Part shown: positions 56,920 to 64,000 of the stretch, one piece after another
Position numbering within the stretch: position 1 is the stretch's first letter
Layout: every line of letters starts with the position of its first letter
Assembly: GCF_040548875.1 (NCBI RefSeq)
Contig: NZ_JBEPSJ010000001.1
Span: 1,426,001-1,490,000 of the forward strand
Reading direction: 5' to 3'
Origin: Conyzicola nivalis_A
GTDB taxonomy: Bacteria; Actinomycetota; Actinomycetes; Actinomycetales; Microbacteriaceae
Length of the DNA stretch: 64,000 bases
Notes under the pieces: model-generated
Database searches by the model: none
What the model was told of the DNA's origin: nothing
What the model saw: the letters and a program-made list of their open reading frames with translations, nothing else
Position numbers and translations under genes: made by a program

Positions 56920-57827
56920 TGGCATCGATCACACCGGTACTGCCCACCGAGGCCGACCGCATACTCGAGGAACCGCGTCTCGACGCCCGCCCGCCCAAGC
57001 GCCGCAGGGGCTTCTCCCTCAAGGACGCCACGGCATCCACCCTGCTCTGGGTGTACGCGCTCATCTCCATCGCCCCGCTCGTGCTCATGGTCAGCAACTC
57101 CTTCCGCACGACGCAGGAGATGGCGTCCAACCCCATCGGCTTCCCGATCGCGCCGACGTTCTCGAGCTACCAGAAGGCGTGGGTCACCGCGTCTTTCGAG
57201 ACCTACTTCGTCAACTCGATCGTCGTGACAGTGGCGTCGGTCGTGCTGTCGACCGTGGTGTCGCTGCTGGCCGCCTACGCTTTCGCCCGCACGAAGTCGA
57301 AACTGTTCGCCGCGATCGAAGCGCTGTTCCTATCAGGGCTCATGCTGCCGGTGTACCTGGCAATCCTGCCGCTGTTCTTCCTGCTCGACAGCCTCGGCAT
57401 GATCAGCAACCTGTGGAGCCTGATCCTCGTCTACGGCGCCCTCGGCATACCGTTCTCGACGTTCGTGCTCGCGAGCTTCTTCCGGCAACTGCCGATCGAA
57501 CTCGACGAAGCCGCCCGGCTCGACGGCGCCGGGTCGTTCACCACCTTCTTCCGGGTGCACCTGCCGCTCGTGCGTCCCGCGATCGCGACGGTGGTCGTGT
57601 TCCGATTCGTGCCGGTGTGGAACGACTTCTTCTACCCGCTCATCCTCATCCGCGACCAGAACGCCTACACGCTGCCGGTGGGCATCACCCGGTTCTTCGG
57701 CGAGTACCAGACCGACTGGGCCACCCTCTTCGCCGGGCTCACACTCGCGACGATCCCGCTCGTGGTGCTGTTCCTGCTCGCCACCAAGCAGATCGTCTCG
57801 GGGCTCACCGCCGGAATGAGCAAATGA
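56919..57827 (+). CDS. ABC sugar importer, permease 2 (MalG type)
   Basis: 302 residues, six membrane segments. EAA loop RQLPIELDEAARLDGAGSFTTFFRVHLPLVRPA (about residues 190-222). A cytoplasmic N-tail of about 40 residues precedes TM1. Forms the channel with permease 1. The stop overlaps the kinase start by 4 bp (ATGA). Confidence 0.93.
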   Translation: MASITPVLPTEADRILEEPRLDARPPKRRRGFSLKDATASTLLWVYALISIAPLVLMVSNSFRTTQEMASNPIGFPIAPTFSSYQKAWVTASFETYFVNSIVVTVASVVLSTVVSLLAAYAFARTKSKLFAAIEALFLSGLMLPVYLAILPLFFLLDSLGMISNLWSLILVYGALGIPFSTFVLASFFRQLPIELDEAARLDGAGSFTTFFRVHLPLVRPAIATVVVFRFVPVWNDFFYPLILIRDQNAYTLPVGITRFFGEYQTDWATLFAGLTLATIPLVVLFLLATKQIVSGLTAGMSK

Positions 57828-58774
57828 CCTGGGTGGTCGGGATCGACATCGGCGGAAGCGGCAGCCGTGCCGTGCTCGCCGGGCCGGGCTCGCCGCCGCG
57901 GCTCCTCGGTGGCGAACGAGCGAGAATCGCCGAGGGCGGCAGCAGCATCGCGGATGTCGCGGCCGACCTGCTGCGGCGGGTGGCTCACGACTGGCCCGCC
58001 GAGTCGACGCAGCTGAGCGGCATCGCGGTCGGCGCAACCGGTCTCGCCACCCTCGTCGCCGATCCCCGCGCCGCCGTCGACGCGCTCGCCGCACTCAACC
58101 CGGCGGTGCCGATCGCCCTCGCGACCGACGCCGTGACCACCCACCTCGGTGCCCTCGGCGGCGAGGGCGGCGCCGTGGTCGCCGTGGGCACCGGCTCGAT
58201 CGCCTTCGCCACCGACCTCGACCGGATCTGGCACCGCGTCGACGGGTGGGGACACCTGCTCGGCGACCGCGGCGCCGGCGCCTGGATCGGCATGGAGGGG
58301 CTGCGCGCGGCGGCTCGCGCACACGACGGTGTCGACGACCTGGCTGAACCGCTGCTCGCGGCCGCCCGCGAGCGCTTCGGCGACCCGCAGACGTGGCCCG
58401 CCCAGTTCTACACCCGGCAGGACCGCGCGGGCGTGCTCGCCGGCTTCGCGCCCGCGGTGGCGGCCCTCGCGGCAGACGACGACGCTCCCGCGACAGTCAT
58501 CATGCGCGGCGCCGGCGAGCAGGTGGCACGCTCGCTCTCCGCGGCATTGATCGACGGAGTGCCGGGGCTCGCCTCCACCTCCGGCGGGGTGTTCGACGCC
58601 GGAGGCGTCTTCGTCGAGGCGTTCCGCACGGAGTTCGCCCGCCTGCGCCCCGACGTCGACCTGCGCGAACCGCTCGGCTCGTCACTCGACGGCGCGGTGC
58701 GGCTCGCGCGGAGGCTCGGCGAGTCAGGCGACCTCGACAGTCGCGAGCAACACATCTGGGTTGCGGGGCGCTGA
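57824..58774 (+). CDS. BadF/BcrA-type amino-sugar kinase (GlcNAc/MurNAc kinase-like)
   Basis: 316 residues. ASKHA fold: VVGIDIGGSGSRAVLAG (phosphate 1), ATDAVTTHLGALGGEGGAVVAVGTGSIAF (phosphate 2), GWGHLLGDRGAGAWIGMEGLRAAARAHDG (family hallmark GDxGSGxWIG) and STSGGVFDAG (adenosine). The group includes GlcNAc kinases and clostridial MurK, which phosphorylates both GlcNAc and MurNAc. Context next to murQ favours MurK-like activity, producing the MurQ substrate. Confidence 0.88.
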   Translation: MTWVVGIDIGGSGSRAVLAGPGSPPRLLGGERARIAEGGSSIADVAADLLRRVAHDWPAESTQLSGIAVGATGLATLVADPRAAVDALAALNPAVPIALATDAVTTHLGALGGEGGAVVAVGTGSIAFATDLDRIWHRVDGWGHLLGDRGAGAWIGMEGLRAAARAHDGVDDLAEPLLAAARERFGDPQTWPAQFYTRQDRAGVLAGFAPAVAALAADDDAPATVIMRGAGEQVARSLSAALIDGVPGLASTSGGVFDAGGVFVEAFRTEFARLRPDVDLREPLGSSLDGAVRLARRLGESGDLDSREQHIWVAGR

Positions 58775-58775
58775 C

Positions 58776-60158
58776 GTGACCACCACCACCCCTCGGCTCG
58801 ACCACACCCTCGTGCTCGACGAACTCGGGCAGCTGCTCGGCTCGAACCTGCTCACCGACCCGGCGACGCTCGACGCGATGCGCGCCGACAAGTCGGGCCA
58901 TGTCTCCCCCACCACGCCTCTCGCCGTCGTCCTTCCCCGCTCGGTCACCGAGGTGCAGGCGGTCATGCGCCTCGCCACCGCGCATCGTGTGCCAGTCGTC
59001 ACCCGCGGGGCCGGCACGGGCCTGGCCGGGGGCGCTCTCGCGTCGGCCGGCGAGATCGTGCTCTCCACTCTGGCGATGAACCGCATTCTCGAGATCAACG
59101 CCGCAGACGAGCTGGCTGTGGTGGAGCCGGGAATCATCAACGCCCGGTTCAACCGCGAGCTCGCACCGCACGGCCTGTGGTTCGCACCCGACCCGGCCAG
59201 CAGGGAGATCTCCACGGTGGGCGGCAACATCGCCACCAACGCTGGCGGCCTGCTCTGCAACAAATACGGGGTGACCCGCGACGCCGTGCTCGGCCTGTCG
59301 GTTGTGCTCGCCGACGGCCGCCTGGTCGAGATGGGGCACCGCAGCACCAAGGGTGTCACCGGGCTCGACTTCACCTCCCTCATGGTCGGGTCGGAGGGCG
59401 TGCTCGGAGTCATCGTCGGAGCGACGGTTCGCGTTCGCCGCATCACCCCGGGCACGGTGTTCACCATCGCCGCCTACTTCACCGACGTGCGCACCGCGGC
59501 CGCGGCATCCGCTTCTGTTACCGCGAGCGGAATCCGCGCCTCGGTGATGGAGCTGATGGATGCCGCGTGCCTGGCAGCCGTCGGCCCGTATCTGGGTCTC
59601 GACCTCGCGGACCGCGGCGGCGCATACCTGGTGGCCCAGACCGACGGCGGCTCTGCGGAGGAGGAGGCCCGGCAGATCGCGGCGATCCTCGCCGCGGCCG
59701 GCGGCATCCCGAGCATCACGGGCGACCACGCCGAGGGCGAGGCGCTGCTCGCGATCCGCCGGGCGATGCATCCCGCCCTCGAGACCACGGGAACGGTGCT
59801 CATCGAAGACGTCTCGGTGCCGCGCAGCGCCCTGCCGGCCATGTTCGACGCGATCGCCTCGATCGAGGCACGCTTCGGCATCACGATTCCCACCGCCGCC
59901 CACGCGGGCGACGGCAACCTGCACCCGAACTTCGTCTTCGCCGGCGCGGTGGTCCCTCCGCTCATCTGGGAGGCCGCAGACGCTCTGTTCCAGGCGGCCA
60001 TCGCGCTCGGCGGCACCCTCACCGGCGAACACGGCATCGGGATCCTCAAGAGGCGCTGGCTTCGCGGCGAGCTCGGCGACGACCAGTTCGACCTGCAGCA
60101 GCAGGTGAAGTCGCTGTTCGACCCCCTCGGGCTGCTCAACCCCGGAAAGGTGTTCTGA
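58776..60158 (+). CDS. FAD-linked oxidase, probable D-lactate dehydrogenase (GlcD/Dld type)
   Basis: 460 residues. FAD-binding PCMH domain: PVVTRGAGTGLAGGALAS, REISTVGGNIATNAGGLLCNKYGVTRDAVLGL. C-terminal FAD-oxidase domain: AHAGDGNLHPNFVF, TLTGEHGIGILKRRWL, LLNPGKVF. The family oxidises D-2-hydroxy acids. Because MurQ releases D-lactate, D-lactate to pyruvate is the most economical role here (inference). GTG 58776 starts 1 nt after the kinase stop. Confidence 0.88.
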   Translation: MTTTTPRLDHTLVLDELGQLLGSNLLTDPATLDAMRADKSGHVSPTTPLAVVLPRSVTEVQAVMRLATAHRVPVVTRGAGTGLAGGALASAGEIVLSTLAMNRILEINAADELAVVEPGIINARFNRELAPHGLWFAPDPASREISTVGGNIATNAGGLLCNKYGVTRDAVLGLSVVLADGRLVEMGHRSTKGVTGLDFTSLMVGSEGVLGVIVGATVRVRRITPGTVFTIAAYFTDVRTAAAASASVTASGIRASVMELMDAACLAAVGPYLGLDLADRGGAYLVAQTDGGSAEEEARQIAAILAAAGGIPSITGDHAEGEALLAIRRAMHPALETTGTVLIEDVSVPRSALPAMFDAIASIEARFGITIPTAAHAGDGNLHPNFVFAGAVVPPLIWEAADALFQAAIALGGTLTGEHGIGILKRRWLRGELGDDQFDLQQQVKSLFDPLGLLNPGKVF

Positions 60159-60160
60159 CC

Positions 60161-60931
60161 ATGGAGGTCATCATTCTCGATACCGAGCGCGAGGTCGCCC
60201 GCGAGGCCGCCGACCTCGTCGCCGGGCTCGTCAGGCGCACCCCGACCGCGGTGCTCGGCGTCGCGACGGGCAGTTCGCCGCAGGGCATCTACCGGGAGCT
60301 CGCCCGCCGCGTCGCCGCCGGAGACCTCTCGTTCGCCCGGGCGCGCGCGTTCGCGCTCGACGAATACGTGGGGCTGCCGCGCGAGCACGCCGAGAGCTAC
60401 CACTCCGTGATCGCACGCGATGTCGTCGCCCCGCTCGGCTTCGATGCGGACCTCGTGCGTGTGCCCGACGGCCTCGATCCCGACACCGACGCCTCCACCG
60501 ACCGCTACGAACGGGCGATCGCCGAGGCGGGCGGCGTCGACCTGCAGATTCTCGGAATCGGAACCAACGGCCACATCGGCTTCAACGAGCCCACCTCGTC
60601 GCTCGCCTCGCGCACCCGGATCAAGACGCTCGCTCCGCAGACGCGTCGCGACAACGCACGCTTCTTCTCGAGCCCCGCGGATGTCCCGGCCCACTGCATC
60701 ACCCAGGGGCTCGGCACCATCCTCGAGGCCAGGCAGCTCGTGCTGGTAGCGCAGGGCGCGTCGAAAGCCAGCGCCATCGCCCACGCCGTCGAGGGACCGC
60801 TGTCGAGCATGTGGCCGGGATCGTTGCTTCAGCTGCACCCCCACGCGACCGTGATCGTCGACGAGGCCGCGGCGAGCGAGCTCCAGCTCGGCGAGTACTA
60901 CCGGTACGCGTACGCCAACAAGCCGGCCTAG
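60161..60931 (+). CDS. nagB: Glucosamine-6-phosphate deaminase
   Basis: 256 residues. VATGSSPQGIYRELA (phosphate loop, about 35-49), FALDEYVGL (catalytic Asp region, 64-72) and GIGTNGHIGFNEP (132-144, active-site His/Glu) are diagnostic for NagB, which converts GlcN-6P to Fru-6P and ammonia. The length matches monomer size in Gram-positives. Last gene of the murQ operon, 2 nt after the oxidase stop. NagA, needed just before it, is not in the window. Stop shares CTAG with the convergent lipase gene. Confidence 0.95.
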   Translation: MEVIILDTEREVAREAADLVAGLVRRTPTAVLGVATGSSPQGIYRELARRVAAGDLSFARARAFALDEYVGLPREHAESYHSVIARDVVAPLGFDADLVRVPDGLDPDTDASTDRYERAIAEAGGVDLQILGIGTNGHIGFNEPTSSLASRTRIKTLAPQTRRDNARFFSSPADVPAHCITQGLGTILEARQLVLVAQGASKASAIAHAVEGPLSSMWPGSLLQLHPHATVIVDEAAASELQLGEYYRYAYANKPA

Positions 60932-61836
60932 CCGTCTCGCCCCCAGAACTCGGCGATCCGCCCGGCGATCGCCCGCCCCTGGTCGTACCCGCTCCGAGCG
61001 GCGGGCGCGCGCAGCGACAGATCCATAGCGTCGGGGCCGAAGAGATACTCCGCGTCGCTGTCGGGGAAGACCGTCTCGACGGTGCTTCCATTCGCGCGCA
61101 GGTCGTCGAGGTGGGTGGAGAGATGCGTGCCCCACTCCGGCGGCGTGAGCGAGCGTCCGCCGAAGGGCGACAGCACCAGCACTCTCGCGTAGCCGGCTGC
61201 CAGATCGGCGTTCTCCGCGTTGGACCGGTAGCCCCCGTCGATGTACCGGCCTTCTCCGACGCTGTAGGCGAAGCCGCTGGAACAGCTGGCGGCCACCGCG
61301 TCGACCAGCTCGATCCCGCCGTGGCGGTCGAACACGACCGGCTCGCCGGTTCGCGCGTCGACCGCGGTGATGAGCACCCGCTGTGCGGGCCACTCCTGGC
61401 GGGGCAGCCGGGCTGCGACGATGGAGCGCCACCGCCCAGATCCGTCTGCCGCGGCATCCGTCTCCAGTGCAGCCGCGCCCATTCTGCGACGCAGGTCGGC
61501 GGGGTCAGCCGACGCGGCGATGATGCGGGTGAGTCTTTCCATGTGGTCGGCGACCGCGCCCGCGGCGGGGCGCCCGCCGTCGGGTCCGATCGGTCCGCTG
61601 CGTCGCGGCGGAATTGCCTCGAGCGCCTGGGCCAGAAGCTGAGGCGGAGTAGCCCCGGTGATCTGTGCCGCAGCGGTCGAGCCCGCCGACGTGCCGACGA
61701 TCAGGTCTGCGTCGGTCACGTCTACGCCTGCGTCGAACAGGCCGGCGATGACGCCGATCAACCATGCGTTGCCGGTCGATCCGCCGCCGCCGAGGACAAG
61801 CGCCGTGCGGGAAGAGTGTTGAGGTGAGGGATTCAT
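60928..61836 (-). CDS. Patatin-like phospholipase
   Basis: 302 residues. ALVLGGGGSTGNAWLIGVIAGLFDAGVDVTDADLIVGTSAGSTAAAQI has the oxyanion GGGG loop and the nucleophile GTSAGS (Ser about 50); IDGGYRSNAENADLA has the catalytic Asp of the DGG dyad. Serine lipid hydrolase, cytoplasmic, no signal peptide. The usual GGGGxKG is GGGGSTG here. Convergent with nagB. Confidence 0.9.
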   Translation of the reverse strand: MNPSPQHSSRTALVLGGGGSTGNAWLIGVIAGLFDAGVDVTDADLIVGTSAGSTAAAQITGATPPQLLAQALEAIPPRRSGPIGPDGGRPAAGAVADHMERLTRIIAASADPADLRRRMGAAALETDAAADGSGRWRSIVAARLPRQEWPAQRVLITAVDARTGEPVVFDRHGGIELVDAVAASCSSGFAYSVGEGRYIDGGYRSNAENADLAAGYARVLVLSPFGGRSLTPPEWGTHLSTHLDDLRANGSTVETVFPDSDAEYLFGPDAMDLSLRAPAARSGYDQGRAIAGRIAEFWGRDG

Positions 61837-62143
61837 AGTCGTAGCTTTCCGAGAGTGCGTGCAGCGCTCCCCGCGACGGCTACGTCAGTCGCGCGATCGT
61901 GAACTCGAAGGAGCGCCCAGAGTGGACAGTGTGTGCATCGGGCTCACCCCCTCGGATCGTGTCACGTTCGTCGCACACTCTATCGGCCGGGGGCCCGGCA
62001 CGAAAAGTAGCGGCGCGGGTCGTCTCGTCACCCGAATCGAGTGAGCTCTCGGGCGACGCCCGCGAGGTAGCGTCGTTGCATTGTGGTGTGCAGCGTGAGA
62101 GAGCTGGACGATGAACAGATGTGACCGCGGCCCCTTGGGATAG
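61837..62143. other. 307 bp intergenic region
   Basis: Divergent promoters for the lipase and hydrolase genes are expected here. AGTGTGTGC (about 61927-61935) and GTCGCACACT (about 61970-61979) form an imperfect inverted pair. Nothing else convincing; no gene. Confidence 0.4.
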
Positions 62144-63040
62144 GTGATCGCCGTGCCCAGGAGCGGGTCTGCAGCCCGCAAGTTGCCGAAGCGACCGGCG
62201 TCCGCTCTCGCGGAGCGGTGGACGACCGTCGACGGTGTCGACGTGTTCTATCGCGAATCGGCCACCCCGGTCGACACTCCCACGATGATGCACGTGCATG
62301 GCTTCGGGCTGTCGGGACGCTATCTGCTGCCGACGGCCGAACTGCTCCGCGACGAGTTTCACACCCTCGTTCCCGATCTGCCCGGCTTCGGTCGGAGTGC
62401 CAGACCCCCGAAACCTCTCGACGTTCCCGGCCTCGCCCACGCAGCCGCCCGTTTTCTCGACGATCGCGGCGTCGAGACCGCCACCCTCGTCGGCAACTCG
62501 ATGGGCTGCCCGGTCATCTGCGAGTTCGCGTACCACTATCCGGAGCGCATCGACCGGGCCATCCTCGTGTCTCCTGCCGGCGGTCGACACAACCAGCCGC
62601 TGCAGCGGGCGATGCAGCAGCTCGCCCGCGACGGTCTGCGAGAACCCCCTGCGTTGGTCAGCGTCGCGACCCCCGACTACCTGCGTTTCGGTGTGCCCAG
62701 CACGGTGCGGATGTTTCGGGCCTTGACCCGTTATCCGTCGCTCGACCGGCTGTTGGCGCTGCGCATCCCGACGCTCGTCGTCTTGGGGAGCAGGGATCCG
62801 CTCATGCCGGGGCCGGAGCGCGTGCGCGAGATCGCCCAGAAGACCGACAACCATGTGCTCGTGGTGGTGATCGAAGGGGCGGCGCACGCCATCAACTTCA
62901 GCAACCCGGGCGAGCTCGCGAACGTGATCCGCTTGTTCATGGCCGACAAGCCGATCGTCGACGATCCGCAGTCGCCGGGTGACGCTCACTCCTACGAGAT
63001 CCATCGCGGCACGCTGCATCCGCCCAGCTCTGCTGCTTGA
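62144..63040 (+). CDS. Alpha/beta hydrolase
   Basis: 298 residues. MMHVHGFGLSGRYLLPTAELLRDEFHTLVPDLPGFGRSARPP (HGF oxyanion, DLPGFGxS), nucleophile elbow VGNSMGCPVICEF (Ser about 117, NSMG), VVLGSRDPLMPGPERV (Asp) and IEGAAHAINFSNP (His). The NSMGC elbow is common in C-C bond hydrolases (MhpC/BphD-like), but the substrate is unknown. GTG 62144 or 62153 may be the start. Confidence 0.88.
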   Translation: MIAVPRSGSAARKLPKRPASALAERWTTVDGVDVFYRESATPVDTPTMMHVHGFGLSGRYLLPTAELLRDEFHTLVPDLPGFGRSARPPKPLDVPGLAHAAARFLDDRGVETATLVGNSMGCPVICEFAYHYPERIDRAILVSPAGGRHNQPLQRAMQQLARDGLREPPALVSVATPDYLRFGVPSTVRMFRALTRYPSLDRLLALRIPTLVVLGSRDPLMPGPERVREIAQKTDNHVLVVVIEGAAHAINFSNPGELANVIRLFMADKPIVDDPQSPGDAHSYEIHRGTLHPPSSAA

Positions 63041-63087
63041 CGGCCGCCGAAGAGCTGACCGGCGAACTCCCGCTCAAGCGGACGATG

Positions 63088-63732
63088 CTAGCGGTGCCGC
63101 GTGGCCGAGGGTGGTGGAGCGTCAGCGTCACGGCTGAGCAGAGCCGCGACAAGGAAGCATGCCGCCCCCAACAGGGTGCCGAGATTCGCCCACAGCTCGC
63201 TGACGACTTCGCCGGTTGACGGAGCGACATACGCTCCAATCGCGGAGATGGCGAAGAAGATCGAACCAACCATGTTGAGCCACGTGCACCGCCAGATGCG
63301 GGCGTTCGGATCCCACAGCGTGTCGCGCATCGTCGTCGCAAAAATTGCCAGAACGCCCGCCACAAGAAAACAGGCCGAGCCAAAAACATCCGGTCGCCAG
63401 CCGGTACGAAGGTGGGAGGTGGGGTGCAATGCGTTGAGTAGAGCCTGCGTGGTGCTCAGATTGAAGAACAGAGTGCCGCCGAACTGCACCACGGCCGCCC
63501 ACCAGTCGAGTGCATCGGCTCGCGTCACGTCGCGACGCGGGCGTCTGCTCATGGCCAGTTGGATGAATGCGGCTGCGGTGAAGAAAAGCGCCCCCGTGAA
63601 GAAGATGAGATCGGTGACGACCACGTCGATAAGATCGCTGGCCGACAACACCGCGCCGGCCACGAACAGAAGTGAGCCGACGGCGAATCCCCAGGACTCC
63701 CGACGAAGGCGGATGGTGCGCGAGACCGGCAT
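63088..63732 (-). CDS. YrhK-like membrane protein
   Basis: 214 residues. Five to six membrane helices in two related halves: RRESWGFAVGSLLFVAGAVLSASDLIDVVVTDLIFFTGALFFTAAAFIQL and DVFGSACFLVAGVLAIFATT...WLNMVGSIFFAISAIGAYV, each with the GSxxFxxGA pattern of YrhK. Function unknown. ATG 63732 follows TAGCGT by 6 nt (leaderless). Confidence 0.8.
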   Translation of the reverse strand: MPVSRTIRLRRESWGFAVGSLLFVAGAVLSASDLIDVVVTDLIFFTGALFFTAAAFIQLAMSRRPRRDVTRADALDWWAAVVQFGGTLFFNLSTTQALLNALHPTSHLRTGWRPDVFGSACFLVAGVLAIFATTMRDTLWDPNARIWRCTWLNMVGSIFFAISAIGAYVAPSTGEVVSELWANLGTLLGAACFLVAALLSRDADAPPPSATRHR

Positions 63733-63738
63733 GGGTCG

Positions 63739-63744
63739 ACGCTA
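63739..63744 (-). promoter_or_regulatory. -10 hexamer TAGCGT for leaderless yrhK-like gene
   Basis: TAGCGT on the minus strand, 6 nt before ATG 63732. Confidence 0.55.
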
Positions 63745-63810
63745 AATCGCGGCTGGCTCGATGACCTCATCCTGTCGGGATGACGAGTCGATATTCGGCC
63801 GGTCCGGGGC

Positions 63811-63839
63811 TTGACGCGTTACTTGTTTTTTGCAAGTGT
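63811..63839 (+). promoter_or_regulatory. Promoter with dyad between -35 and -10 (VOC gene)
   Basis: TTGACG (63811-63816), 17 nt, AAGTGT (63834-63839). ACTTG (63821-63825) and CAAGT (63833-63837) form a dyad around a T-rich 7 nt spacer, placed for a repressor. Confidence 0.45.
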
Positions 63840-63878
63840 GTTCTCGTCCGCAAACGGAACCGAGACAAGGAGTAAGCG

Positions 63879-64000
63879 ATGACCGCAATGTTCGTCAATC
63901 TGCCGGTGACCGACCTGGAGCGCGCGAAGGCGTTCTACACGGCGATCGGCTTCACCATCAATCCGCTGTTCACCGACCACAACGCCGCGTGCGTGGTCGT
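63879..64000 (+). CDS. VOC family protein, 5' part
   Basis: About 40 residues before the window ends: MTAMFVNLPVTDLERAKAFYT, then AIGFTINPLFTDHNAACVV, the first module of a glyoxalase/bleomycin-resistance-like protein. ATG 63879 has AAGGAG about 7 nt upstream. Promoter with a dyad at 63811-63839. Function unknown. Confidence 0.85.
   Translation, partial: MTAMFVNLPVTDLERAKAFYTAIGFTINPLFTDHNAACVV

Noticed and set aside
1..64000. tRNA, rRNA, transposase, integrase, prophage or plasmid functions
   Set aside because: None seen: no TPsiC-like arm with a plausible cloverleaf, no DDE or tyrosine/serine recombinase motifs, no replication protein.

Overview
High-GC DNA (about 70% G+C by eye). Many short actinobacterial-type leaderless promoters, a CarD-family protein, a DUF7882-type protein, a CGNR/ABATE protein, a DUF3097 protein and two ECF42-type sigma modules point to an actinobacterium, most likely of the family Microbacteriaceae. 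This assignment is inferred from gene content. No rRNA, tRNA, CRISPR array, transposase or phage gene was seen.

Layout. 1-6.5 kb: housekeeping and small conserved genes (end of an acyl-CoA ligase, PaaI thioesterase, DUF3097 protein, VanZ, GNAT, class I methyltransferase). 6.6-8.9 kb: a TetR gene whose last 74 bp are repeated after a 415 bp repeat-rich insert, then FBP and metallophosphoesterase genes. 9-16.5 kb: PPOX, VOC proteins, lipoprotein, CGNR regulator, EamA exporter, a YidC paralogue and a WYL regulator. 16.5-21.5 kb: DrrAB-type ABC exporter, VOC and YCII proteins, DUF427, a membrane-anchored hydrolase, CarD-like and PspC. 21.6-28.9 kb: glycosyltransferase, then two close sugar-porter paralogues flanking a glucose-6-phosphate dehydrogenase, and a Na+/H+ antiporter. 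29-38 kb: an AbiEi/DUF559 gene bracketed by two related inverted repeats, a ScyD-like secreted protein, acyltransferase plus serine hydrolase, DHA2 exporter, a small gene with an apparent ATT start, and an AlkC-like repair gene with a partner. 38-53 kb: CitE-like lyase, RibD-like reductase, hydrolases, two ECF42 sigma/DGPF modules, and a tandem pair of unrecognised proteins with a shared N-terminus and Cys-rich, non-alignable tails. 53.5-61 kb: a complete-looking locus for peptidoglycan amino-sugar use (murR, serine hydrolase, murQ, ABC importer, kinase, FAD-linked oxidase, nagB). 61-64 kb: patatin-like lipase, hydrolase, YrhK membrane protein, start of a VOC gene.

How genes work together. 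The 53.5-61 kb locus reads as a pathway: import of MurNAc/GlcNAc, phosphorylation, removal of the D-lactyl ether by MurQ, oxidation of the released D-lactate by the FAD enzyme, and NagB feeding fructose-6-phosphate into glycolysis; NagA is not in the window. The two YCII/ECF42 operons each carry TGTCGA-N17-CG(T/A)C upstream, the promoter type reported for ECF42 sigma factors, so both are probably autoregulated. A shared 19 bp operator-like site lies upstream of the TetR gene at 6.7 kb, a VOC gene at 13.5 kb and a YCII gene at 19 kb, suggesting a small dispersed regulon.

The least explained structures are the repeat insert at 7.3-7.8 kb, the inverted-repeat family there and at 19.3 kb, the bracketed AbiEi/DUF559 gene, the tandem Cys-tail proteins at 42.3-43.5 kb, and two very short leaderless upstream ORFs that end in an ATGA overlap with the main gene.
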